This document shows positions 1 through 6,913 of a stretch of DNA of 32,689 nt, in pieces. This DNA is from an uncultured beta proteobacterium (GTDB taxonomy: Bacteria > Pseudomonadota > Gammaproteobacteria > Burkholderiales > Burkholderiaceae_C), in contig CAIKVZ010000292.1 in NCBI GenBank assembly GCA_903830985.1, positions 1-32,689 on the forward strand. The letters run 5' to 3'. A program made the position numbers and the translations under genes. Each line of letters begins with the position of its first letter. The first letter of the stretch is position 1. The notes under the pieces were generated by a model that did no database searches, was not told the origin of the DNA, and saw only the letters and a list, made by a program, of their open reading frames with translations.

Positions 1-995
1 TGCTGCGCCAGAAAGTCCGGAAAGCTCGCGATATTGGTCTTGACGTGGTTCATGATCTGGCTCACCCGGTCCTGAAACTGCAGCTGCACCAGCGCCTGGC
101 CGATCTCGTCCTTGATGCCCAGGCTCTCATCCTTGAGCAGGCTGCTGGAATTTTGCAGTGCGTTCGTGATGTCCCTGAACTCGCCCAGCACGGTGCCAAT
201 GGAAGCCTCTGCGACGGCGACCCGGCCCTCGCGTTGTTTCACCGATTCCTCCACCACGTGGCAGGTGTCGACGATGGCCGCGCTGATCAGCGCAACCTTC
301 TCGGCAATGCGCCGTCCGGTCTCGCCCGACTGCGCCGACAACATGCGGAATTCCTTGGCCACGACGGCAAAGCCGCGCCCCTGTTCACCGGACCGTGCGG
401 CCTCGATGGCGGCATTGAGCGCCAGCAGGTTGCTCTGCTGCGCGATCTTGGCCACGTCGCCGGCCATGTCCTGCAACTCGGCGACGAAGCGCTCCAAGCC
501 ATGCACTTTTTCCAGCATCGCCAGCATGCCGCTCATGCCCGATTTTTGCGCGGCGATGATGGCGCCAAGTTCTTGTTCGCTGCGGTTGAAGACCGCGACC
601 AGTCCCTTGTCGCTGCTTTCGAGCGTGTCAGTTTCCAGGCTGGCGGTGTGCACCGCCTCGTCGAGCTTGTCGACGATGCCGCCGAAACGCTCCGACAAGG
701 CGGAAATGGCGCTGTCCATCTGCTCACGCGAAGCTTCGATGTGGCCGCACCAGACCGGGGCCACCTGTTCGCCGAATTGCTGTTGTGCAGCCAGGAAGGC
801 CAGCACAGTTTGCTGCTGCGCCCGTGCCTGCGCGCTTTGCCACAGCCCCAGGGCCAGCCCTGCGAGCAACAACAGCAGGGCAAGGGCGGCAGAGACCCAG
901 GTCAGGCCGCCGACCAGCAGAACGGCCAAGGCCGCGGCCATACCCAACGCGGCCGGGTACAACAGGGTGGGGGAGGGGCGAAACCGGCTGTTCAC
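1..995 (-). CDS. Methyl-accepting chemotaxis-like protein (3' end outside window)
   Basis: The first 331 residues are visible; the C-terminus runs off the window. The start is GTG at 995, supported by GGGAGA seven bases upstream. Residues about 14-52 are a hydrophobic hairpin (two membrane segments with almost no periplasmic loop). A long helical cytoplasmic region follows, with the receptor signalling-tip motif at residues 187-230, including [20 protein letters not shown] (189-208) and [13 protein letters not shown]. This is the CheA/CheW-contacting hairpin of chemoreceptors. There is no obvious HAMP or periplasmic sensor domain, so any input would have to come from the membrane or cytoplasm. 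The C-terminal visible part contains [10 protein letters not shown], a segment I associate with short receptor-like proteins. Receptor family is confident; ligand and true chemotaxis role are unknown. It is transcribed away from the 996-1358 intergenic region. Confidence 0.88.
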   Translation of the reverse strand, partial: MNSRFRPSPTLLYPAALGMAAALAVLLVGGLTWVSAALALLLLLAGLALGLWQSAQARAQQQTVLAFLAAQQQFGEQVAPVWCGHIEASREQMDSAISALSERFGGIVDKLDEAVHTASLETDTLESSDKGLVAVFNRSEQELGAIIAAQKSGMSGMLAMLEKVHGLERFVAELQDMAGDVAKIAQQSNLLALNAAIEAARSGEQGRGFAVVAKEFRMLSAQSGETGRRIAEKVALISAAIVDTCHVVEESVKQREGRVAVAEASIGTVLGEFRDITNALQNSSSLLKDESLGIKDEIGQALVQLQFQDRVSQIMNHVKTNIASFPDFLAQ

Positions 996-1109
996 AGCAG
1001 GTTCTCCCGACGGGAGGTGTGGCGCTTGGGCACGAGTTTGAGGTGGTCAGCTTGATGTTGTCAGCTTAATGCAAACATCAGCGCTAATGGCGTTTCAAAC
1101 CATCTACCT

Positions 1110-1123
1110 TTGACCTGCGTCAA
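1110..1123. promoter_or_regulatory. FNR/Anr-type palindromic box
   Basis: TTGACCTGCGTCAA has perfect 5-4-5 dyad symmetry (TTGAC-N4-GTCAA) and closely matches the FNR/Anr/Dnr consensus TTGAT-N4-ATCAA. On the plus strand an AT-rich -10-like stretch (AATTAT/TTATCT, 1145-1152) is centred about 32 bases downstream. That is the spacing expected for a class II FNR-dependent promoter with a start near 1158, reading toward the small membrane protein gene at 1359. It could also act on the divergent receptor gene starting at 995. The match is seen in sequence; oxygen-dependent control is inferred. Confidence 0.5.
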
Positions 1124-1320
1124 GTAAATCGGGCCAGTTTTGGCAATTATCTTTAGACTTGTCTGTCTGTTGAGACACGTTCGCATTCAGTGATCGTTAG
1201 CCTGACGGTGAAGGGGCGTTCATGTTCGCTAGCGCACGATCGGTTCGCGGGTCGGCAACAGTGCGGACTTTGTCGCACGCGCATGGCGCGACTCGGCAAA
1301 GAGCCGACAATCGCGGCTTC

Positions 1321-1346
1321 GCTCGGCGCTTCGCCGAGCCATTTTT
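1321..1346 (+). terminator. Terminator-like hairpin directly upstream of the 1359 gene
   Basis: An 8-bp perfect stem GCTCGGCG/CGCCGAGC (1321-1328 with 1332-1339) closes a 3-base loop and is followed by CATTTTTC, the layout of an intrinsic terminator. It ends only about 12 bases before the ATG at 1359. No plus-strand gene precedes it in the window, so it would act on a leader transcript, as in attenuation. A second small hairpin (TCGGC 1293-1297 with GCCGA 1303-1307) lies upstream, and its GCCGA arm could instead pair with TCGGC at 1323-1327. The alternative pairing is a hypothesis, since short GC-rich stems arise easily. Confidence 0.45.
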
Positions 1347-1358
1347 CAGGACTCCACC

Positions 1359-1745
1359 ATGAGCGTGCGCAAACCCCTTGTCATCCTGGCTCTTTCTGCC
1401 TTTGCACTGCTCGTATTGGGCGTGATCGGCTCCATCGCCCAAAGGGCCTGGCGCAACGGCGGTTTCATGCCGCAACCGAACGCCTTGCGGCAATTCCGCT
1501 GTCCGGCGCCAATGGGTGCCTACAGCCTGTATTACCGCCATGGCAGGGATGAGGTGGAACTTCGTTCTGCAGCACCCCTGTTGCGCGGCAGGGTGCACGA
1601 GGGGCACATCAACTGGGCGCAATGGCCGCAGGATCAGCCCGCGCCACCGTTCGCGCTACCGCTGCAAATCAGCTACGACAGCGCAGCATTTATCCGTGTA
1701 CGCGACAGCGCGCAGCAACTGTTGGAATGCCCTTTACAACCTTAG
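1359..1745 (+). CDS. Small single-pass membrane protein, unknown function
   Basis: 128 residues. Residues about 7-27 (PLVILALSAFALLVLGVIGSI) form one membrane anchor or uncleaved signal, followed by a soluble domain of about 95 residues. That domain has a Cys at 48 (FRCPAPMGAYSLYY) and another near the end (LLECPLQP), which could form a disulfide if periplasmic. An AGGA lies about 9 bases before the ATG. I do not recognise the family. The gene converges with cbpM: its TAG (1743-1745) overlaps the cbpM stop (complement of 1742-1744) on the other strand. Upstream lie an FNR-type box and a terminator-like hairpin, so expression may be conditional. Confidence 0.72.
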   Translation: MSVRKPLVILALSAFALLVLGVIGSIAQRAWRNGGFMPQPNALRQFRCPAPMGAYSLYYRHGRDEVELRSAAPLLRGRVHEGHINWAQWPQDQPAPPFALPLQISYDSAAFIRVRDSAQQLLECPLQP

Positions 1746-2065
1746 GGGGCGTTCGCCCCTCGGTGCAGCGCCGCGCGCAGTTCTTCCAATTCATCCATCA
1801 GTTGCAGCGCCAGGGCCACGCCCGGCCAGTTCACGCCCAAGTCGCGTTGCAGGCGCAGCGCGATGCTGGCGTGCTTGAGGTTCGTGCCGCTGAAGGTCCA
1901 GGCCTCCAAGGCCTGGCCCTGCGGGGTGAGGATGCCTTCTTCCACCAGCTCTGCGATGAGCGCTGCGTCGGCGGCGCAGGCGCGGCAGAGTTGCTCCAAT
2001 GTGAGCGTGCTGCCCTCGTCCAGCAGGTGTACGTTGACTTGCGACAGCATGAGTTGGCGGGTCAT
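1742..2065 (-). CDS. cbpM: Chaperone modulator CbpM
   Basis: 107 residues, a MerR-helix-like small protein. In Enterobacteria CbpM binds the J-domain of CbpA and blocks its DnaK co-chaperone and DNA-binding activities. Visible family features are the N-terminal segment with [26 protein letters not shown], the conserved W-T-F-S-G-T core, and the amphipathic tail with [16 protein letters not shown]. The start overlaps the cbpA stop by four bases (ATGA at 2065-2062), so the pair is translationally coupled as in the classical cbpAM operon. Its stop overlaps that of the convergent gene ending at 1745. The call rests on sequence character plus the diagnostic neighbour. Confidence 0.9.
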   Translation of the reverse strand: MTRQLMLSQVNVHLLDEGSTLTLEQLCRACAADAALIAELVEEGILTPQGQALEAWTFSGTNLKHASIALRLQRDLGVNWPGVALALQLMDELEELRAALHRGANAP

Positions 2066-3018
2066 TTGGACACTCCCAGGTTGGCACGGGGGTTGAAGGC
2101 GGGGAACTGCGCGCCCATTTGGCGATACGCCTCCTGCTCGGCCTCAGAGGCCGCATCGGGCAGGACGATCTGCAGCACAAAATAAAAGTCGCCCGGCGTT
2201 TTTGCCGGCAGCCCGCGCCCCTTGAGACGCAGCTTGCGCCCGGCCCGGGAAGCCGGGGGAATGGTCAGGTGCACGGCACCGGTGGGGGTGGGCACTTCGA
2301 TCTCAGCTCCGAGTGCGGCTTCCCAGGGCGTCACCGGCAGGTCAAGGTAGACATCGTGCCGGTCCACGCGGTAATGCGCATGGGGGCGAAATTCCACTTC
2401 CAGGTACAGGTCACCGGCCTGGCCTTCGCCAATGCCGGGGCCGCCCTGACCGGCCAGTCGGATCTGCTGTCCGGCGCGCACACCCTTGGGGATGTCGAAG
2501 GTGACGGTGTGTTCCACGGGCTGGCCCTGGGCGTCGGGCTGCGGCATGCGCAGTTTGAGGCTGCGTTGCGCGCCCTGGTAAGCGTCTTCCAGGTCGATCT
2601 CGATCTTGGCGTGCTGGTCATTGCCGTGGGCATGAAAGGCCTGAGCACGACCGCCGGGACGGCGCGTTGCACCATGCTCGCGGCCGAACAGCGATTCGAA
2701 GAAGTCACTGAAGTGCGACACGTCGTCTTCGCTCAATCCACCGTCGGGCGATCCGCCATGTTGGCCCCAGTCGGGTGGTGGTTGGAAGTCCTGGCCCGGG
2801 CGGTATTTGGCGCCGACTTGGTCGTAGGCGGCGCGCTTCTCCGGGTCCTTGAGCACCTCGTAGGCTTCGCCGAGCTCCTTGAACCTCACTTCCGCGTCCG
2901 CGTTCTTGCTCACGTCGGGATGGTGTTTGCGCGCCAGCACGCGGTAGGCGCGCTTGATCTGCTCGGGCGTGGCATCGCGCGTCAGGCCCATCACCTCGTA
3001 GTAGTCCTTGAACTTCAT
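2062..3018 (-). CDS. cbpA: DnaJ-type co-chaperone / curved-DNA-binding protein CbpA
   Basis: 318 residues. The N-terminal J-domain (about 4-70) carries the HPD tripeptide at 33-35 ([10 protein letters not shown]), needed to stimulate DnaK ATPase. A Gly/Phe-rich linker (about 75-140) follows, then the two-barrel C-terminal substrate-binding region with [19 protein letters not shown] and [18 protein letters not shown]. There is no cysteine-rich zinc domain, so it is the CbpA (class B) type rather than DnaJ. The start at 3018 ([12 protein letters not shown]) is chosen over upstream in-frame codons because homologues begin here and AGGGAAG precedes it. cbpM follows with a 4-base overlap. The role is stress chaperone and possibly nucleoid binding. 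Confidence 0.95.
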   Translation of the reverse strand: MKFKDYYEVMGLTRDATPEQIKRAYRVLARKHHPDVSKNADAEVRFKELGEAYEVLKDPEKRAAYDQVGAKYRPGQDFQPPPDWGQHGGSPDGGLSEDDVSHFSDFFESLFGREHGATRRPGGRAQAFHAHGNDQHAKIEIDLEDAYQGAQRSLKLRMPQPDAQGQPVEHTVTFDIPKGVRAGQQIRLAGQGGPGIGEGQAGDLYLEVEFRPHAHYRVDRHDVYLDLPVTPWEAALGAEIEVPTPTGAVHLTIPPASRAGRKLRLKGRGLPAKTPGDFYFVLQIVLPDAASEAEQEAYRQMGAQFPAFNPRANLGVSK

Positions 3019-3115
3019 GTGCTTCCCTGTTGCGAACGTGGCGCGGGACGAATCCGCCGCCGACCTGCTGATACACCCCATCTGGAGACGTTCAGCGCAA
3101 TTGAAAGAGCGCTTG

Positions 3116-3952
3116 TCAGCGCGGGCTTGGCAGTTGTCGGATCGCTGCGTCAATCGCTGCTGCAGTGGCCAGTGGTGCTTCCATGGGAAACAAATGGCTG
3201 CCTGGCATGAGGCTGACGCGTCCCTGGGTCAGTTGGTGGGTGCGCGCCATGCCGACCTGTTTCATCTCGGCCGATTCGGCCCCGCCGATATACGCCGCCG
3301 GGCACTTCAGGGGATGGGTGCGTTGCAGTCGGTCCAGGTTGTGTGGCAGGTTGTTGTAGATGGCGGTTTCCACGGCGCGGTCGAAACTCAAGGCACGCTG
3401 CCCGCCCGCGTCGTGCGTGCCATGGGCAATGTAGTCGCGCAGCACCTGCGGATCCCATCGGGCAAAGGCTTTCTTGCTCTGGAAGTGCGCCAGCGCCTGC
3501 TCCGCGCTGGCCCAGCGGTTGCGGCGTTTCAGGCTCACGGCACCCGGCGAAAAGGAACCGGCCAAGCCCGTGTACTTGGCCAGCGCCAATGCGTTCGCGC
3601 GCCAGCCGCCCAGCACGGGCGAGTCCAGCAGCACCAGGCCGCGCACCAGTTCCGGATGGCGGCAGGCCGTCATCAGGCTGAGGTAGCCGCCCAGCGAATG
3701 CCCCACCAGGTAGGCCGGCGTGCCGTGTTCGTCCACCGCCGCCTGGGTGAATTGCGCCAGTTGCTCCACCAGATGAGGCCAGTTGCTGGTCACCGGGAAC
3801 AGCGGATCGTGTCCCAGCTTCTCCAGCGCGCGCACCGTGTAGCCGCGAGCGCGCAGGCTGCGAAACAGCACGTTGTAGGTGCTGGCGGGGAAGCTGTTGG
3901 CATGGGAGAAGACGATGAGCATGAATGATGATTTGCTGTGCAGAGTGCTCAT
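3116..3952 (-). CDS. Alpha/beta hydrolase
   Basis: 278 residues from the chosen ATG (MSTLHSK). The fold begins at [15 protein letters not shown], whose H-A-N forms the oxyanion-hole strand typical of esterase/lipase-like hydrolases. The nucleophile elbow is GHSLGG, with Ser at residue 86. The likely catalytic His lies in [11 protein letters not shown] near the C-terminus. No signal peptide is seen, so it is cytoplasmic. A second ATG at 3922 (MLIVFSH) is a plausible alternative start, and neither has a strong ribosome site. The substrate cannot be inferred. It lies between anbu (84 bases upstream) and cbpA (97 bases downstream) on the same strand. Confidence 0.88.
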   Translation of the reverse strand: MSTLHSKSSFMLIVFSHANSFPASTYNVLFRSLRARGYTVRALEKLGHDPLFPVTSNWPHLVEQLAQFTQAAVDEHGTPAYLVGHSLGGYLSLMTACRHPELVRGLVLLDSPVLGGWRANALALAKYTGLAGSFSPGAVSLKRRNRWASAEQALAHFQSKKAFARWDPQVLRDYIAHGTHDAGGQRALSFDRAVETAIYNNLPHNLDRLQRTHPLKCPAAYIGGAESAEMKQVGMARTHQLTQGRVSLMPGSHLFPMEAPLATAAAIDAAIRQLPSPR

Positions 3953-4036
3953 TGTGCGTGCAGCACCAGCCAGCGTGCTGTCACCTTGGTCGCGAGTCCC
4001 TGGATGCCCTTGCCGCAACCCCACTGCCCCAAGGAA

Positions 4037-4864
4037 TCAGATCAGCTTTTCCTGCGGCGTGGTGATCTTCTTCAGCGGCTTGTTGCGACTGGAGCCGCCC
4101 TTGAGCGGCACGTCGGTGTGCGCGCCGTCCCAGACCGGGTCTTCGATGCTGTCGAACACCTCGCGCAGCTTCTCGCCCCAGGTGACGTGCAGCATGCGGA
4201 AGTAGGGGTTGTTTTCGTCCACGCAGACGATCTTGTCGGTCTGGAAGCTGTCGGCCTCGTACACCACCAGGTCCAGCGGCAGACCGACCGACAGGTTGGA
4301 CTTGAGGGTCGAGTCCATGGACACCAGCGCGCATTTGGCGGCCTCGTCCAGTGGCGTATCGGGATGGATCACGCGGTCCAGCACGGGCTTGCCGTACTTG
4401 GATTCACCGACCTGAAAATACGGCGTCTCGGGGGTGGCTTCAATGAAGTTGCCGGCCGAGTAGACCTGGAACAAGCGCATGCCTTCGCCATTGATCTGGC
4501 CGCCGAAGATCAACGACACATTGAATTCCACGCCGGCGGCCTTGAGTGCCACGCCGTCGCGCTCGTACACATGGCGAATCGCCGAACCCAGCACGCGCGT
4601 GGCGTCGAACATGCTCTTGGCGTTCCAGATGGTGATGGGTTCCGAGTCCGGGTGCTCCTTGAGCTGTTCGACCTGCAGGATCTCGCGTACCGACTGGGAG
4701 ACGCTGAGGTTGCCGGCGGACAGCAGCACCATGAAGCGGTCCTGGGGCTTCTCGTACACGATCATCTTGCGAAAGGTGCTGATCTGGTCCAGACCGGCGT
4801 TGGTGCGGGAGTCGGACAGGAAAACCAGTCCGGCGTTGAGTTTGATGGCGACGCAGTAGGTCAT
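4037..4864 (-). CDS. Proteasome-type peptidase Anbu (HslV-like)
   Basis: 275 residues, belonging to the 'ancestral beta subunit' branch of Ntn-hydrolase proteasome peptidases. The N-terminus MTYCVAIKLNAGLVFLSDSR is the family signature. Removal of Met would expose Thr2 as nucleophile, with the SDSRTNAG stretch following. Further conserved stretches are FRKM, LLSAGNLSVSQSVRE, and the C-terminal WGEKLREVF. The ATG at 4864 is chosen over the TTG two codons earlier because the family starts with MTYC. Anbu often sits with a transglutaminase-like protein, an alpha-E protein and an ATP-grasp protein. None of these is adjacent here, so this copy looks solitary. Physiological substrates of the family are poorly known. 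Confidence 0.93.
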   Translation of the reverse strand: MTYCVAIKLNAGLVFLSDSRTNAGLDQISTFRKMIVYEKPQDRFMVLLSAGNLSVSQSVREILQVEQLKEHPDSEPITIWNAKSMFDATRVLGSAIRHVYERDGVALKAAGVEFNVSLIFGGQINGEGMRLFQVYSAGNFIEATPETPYFQVGESKYGKPVLDRVIHPDTPLDEAAKCALVSMDSTLKSNLSVGLPLDLVVYEADSFQTDKIVCVDENNPYFRMLHVTWGEKLREVFDSIEDPVWDGAHTDVPLKGGSSRNKPLKKITTPQEKLI

Positions 4865-4946
4865 GGGCAATAGGTAAAAATAGTGCTCTGATGGTAGCGC
4901 AAGCGGTTCAGGCGCATATAGTCGCGGGTGATCTCAAGGATGCTGC

Positions 4947-5816
4947 ATGCGAATCGCCGATATCGACCGTGAACTGGACATCGCCCGACGTGAGGGCGCG
5001 GTGCGCGACATCACCATTCCCCCTTGCCCCGAGCTGCTCACCGAACTGCGGCGACAGGTGAACCAGGCCGACCCGGAACCGGCTGAAATCGCGCGCATCG
5101 CCGGCTCCGACGTGGCCATGGCAGCGGCCCTGCTGCGCTGCGTCAACAGCCCGCTGTACACGCGCTCCAGCAAGGCCAAGACGGTGCAACAGGCCATTGC
5201 CATGCTGGGCGTGCGCCCGGCGGTGAACCTGCTGACCGGGTTCCTCACGCGCCACAGCATCCGCATACAGTCGCCGCTGCTGGAGCATTTTTGGGAATCG
5301 AGCACGCGTCGCGCCCTGGCCATGGCCCACATCGCGCGCCAGCTGTATTCGGTGGACGCCGACCTGGCGCACACCTTCGGACTGTTCTGCCACGTCGGCC
5401 TGCCCATCATGTTGCAGGGCGTGCGCGGCTATGCCGGCACCCTGGCCGAAGCCATGGCGCGCCAGGACCACAGCTTCACCGAAACCGAGAATCTGGCACA
5501 CCGCACCGACCACGCCGTGGTGGGGGCCATCGTTGCCAAGACCTGGCATTTGCCGCCGCCGCTGGCGCATGCGATTCGTCTGCACCACGATTTCACGGTG
5601 CTCAATGTCACGGCCATTCCGGCCGAGGTGCGCACCCTGGTGGCAGCCGGGCTGGTGGCCGACTACCTGGTGCAACGCTTCGAGGGTCTGGATGATGTCA
5701 AGGAGTGGCGCCAGTACGGCGCGGCCTGTCTGGCCCACCTTCAGGTGGACGAGGGCGAAATCGCCCATTGGGGTGACGCCCTGCTGCCGGCGTTCGACAG
5801 CGCGGCCGTCCTATAA
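4947..5816 (+). CDS. HDOD domain protein
   Basis: 289 residues occupied almost wholly by an HDOD domain (about 20-215). This is a degenerate HD-type domain found in bacterial signalling proteins that lacks the full metal-binding set. Recognisable parts are PPCPELLTELRRQV at the entry, IARIAGSDVAMAAALLRCVNSPLY, the helix AIAMLGVRPAVNLLTGF, and the later FGLFCHVGLPIML and AIRLHHDF. There is no membrane segment or extra output domain, so it is probably a cytosolic regulatory adaptor. AAGGA lies seven bases before the ATG. It is divergent from anbu (82-base gap) and converges with the mltB-like gene, whose stop is two bases away. The pathway is unknown. Confidence 0.9.
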   Translation: MRIADIDRELDIARREGAVRDITIPPCPELLTELRRQVNQADPEPAEIARIAGSDVAMAAALLRCVNSPLYTRSSKAKTVQQAIAMLGVRPAVNLLTGFLTRHSIRIQSPLLEHFWESSTRRALAMAHIARQLYSVDADLAHTFGLFCHVGLPIMLQGVRGYAGTLAEAMARQDHSFTETENLAHRTDHAVVGAIVAKTWHLPPPLAHAIRLHHDFTVLNVTAIPAEVRTLVAAGLVADYLVQRFEGLDDVKEWRQYGAACLAHLQVDEGEIAHWGDALLPAFDSAAVL

Positions 5817-5818
5817 GT

Positions 5819-6913
5819 TCAGGGCGCTCGCGCCAGCGCCACGGCCCGGCCCAGTTCGATCACCGCCATGGCGTAGTAGCTGCTCCAGTTGTAGCGCGTG
5901 ATGGCGTAAAAATTCTCCGTGCCGGCGACAAAGCTGGGCTCGTTGCCATCCACGGACGGGTCGCCGTTTTGCAGTTCGATCAACGCCAGCGGGCCCACGT
6001 GGCCCAGCGCCACGCCGTCGAGCCGGGCTCCCCTGGCCTGAAAGCTTGCCACGCTGAAAGTGGGCAGGATGTCGGGCGCGAGCAGTGCGTCGAGTTCCAG
6101 CGTGGCGGCGTCAAACTGCACCGGGTAGTGCGTGGCCATGCCGCTTTGCCAGTGGAAGATCTTGAAGTAATTGGCCACCGAGCCGATCACGTCGGCCGGG
6201 CTGTTGAACAGGTCGATGCGGCCGTCGCCGTCAAAGTCCACGGCGTATTTGGCCCAGCTCGAAGGCATGAACTGTGGCAGTCCCATGGCGCCGGCGAAGC
6301 TGCCCTTGACCCCCAGCGGATCGCTGCCGGCGCGCTGCTGCAGTTGCAAAAACTGCTCGAGTTCGCCCTTGAAAAAGATGCTGCGCTCTTGGGCGCGCGG
6401 ATGCGCCCTGGGGAAGTCAAAGGCCAGCGTGGCGAGGGCATCGAGCACGCGGTAGTTGCCGGTCTGCGCGCCATAGAAACTTTCCACACCGATGATGGCG
6501 ACGATGATTTCCGCCGGCACGCCATAGGTCTTTTCGGCGCGCTTCAGGGTTTGCTCGTTGGCCTGCCAGAAAGTCACGCCGGCCTGGATGCGCCGCGGCT
6601 CGATGAAACGCTCGCGGTAGGCGCGCCAGTTTTTGGCTGTGCCGCGCGCCGGCGGCGTGATCAGCTTGGCCACCGACGGCAGGTAATGCGCCTGTCCCAA
6701 CGTGTGGCGCAGCCAACGCGCATCGAGGTCCAGGCGCCGCGCCATGGCGTCCATTTGCGCCATCACGTCGGCGCGCTTCGCGTAGGCCGCACCGATGCTC
6801 TCGGCGTGGCGCGGCGTGGCCTTTTTCTTCAGCACTTTGGCGCTGGCCGCGCTGCCCAGGCTGAGCGCAAGCAGACACAGGATGACGGCAGTGAGTCGGG
6901 GAAAAAGGGTCAT
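5819..6913 (-). CDS. mltB: Lytic murein transglycosylase B family protein
   Basis: 364 residues. A signal peptide (1-25, ending SAASA) predicts export to the periplasm. There is no lipobox Cys, so the protein would be soluble, unlike E. coli MltB. The catalytic Glu is E144 in IIVAIIGVESFYG. Other family blocks are KNWRAYRERFIEPRRIQAG, GSFAGAMGLPQFMPSSW, DFDGDGRIDLFNSPADVIGSVANYF and the C-terminal NFYAITRYNWSSYYAMAV. The enzyme cleaves the MurNAc-GlcNAc bond of peptidoglycan to give 1,6-anhydro ends. The ATG overlaps the upstream tgpA-like stop by four bases (ATGA), so it is probably translationally coupled as the last gene of the envelope cluster. Confidence 0.94.
   Translation of the reverse strand: MTLFPRLTAVILCLLALSLGSAASAKVLKKKATPRHAESIGAAYAKRADVMAQMDAMARRLDLDARWLRHTLGQAHYLPSVAKLITPPARGTAKNWRAYRERFIEPRRIQAGVTFWQANEQTLKRAEKTYGVPAEIIVAIIGVESFYGAQTGNYRVLDALATLAFDFPRAHPRAQERSIFFKGELEQFLQLQQRAGSDPLGVKGSFAGAMGLPQFMPSSWAKYAVDFDGDGRIDLFNSPADVIGSVANYFKIFHWQSGMATHYPVQFDAATLELDALLAPDILPTFSVASFQARGARLDGVALGHVGPLALIELQNGDPSVDGNEPSFVAGTENFYAITRYNWSSYYAMAVIELGRAVALARAP

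Noticed and set aside
1197-1622. 141-residue minus-strand ORF over the small membrane protein gene
   Set aside because: No recognisable domains and no ribosome site; the plus-strand gene has a clear membrane anchor and RBS.
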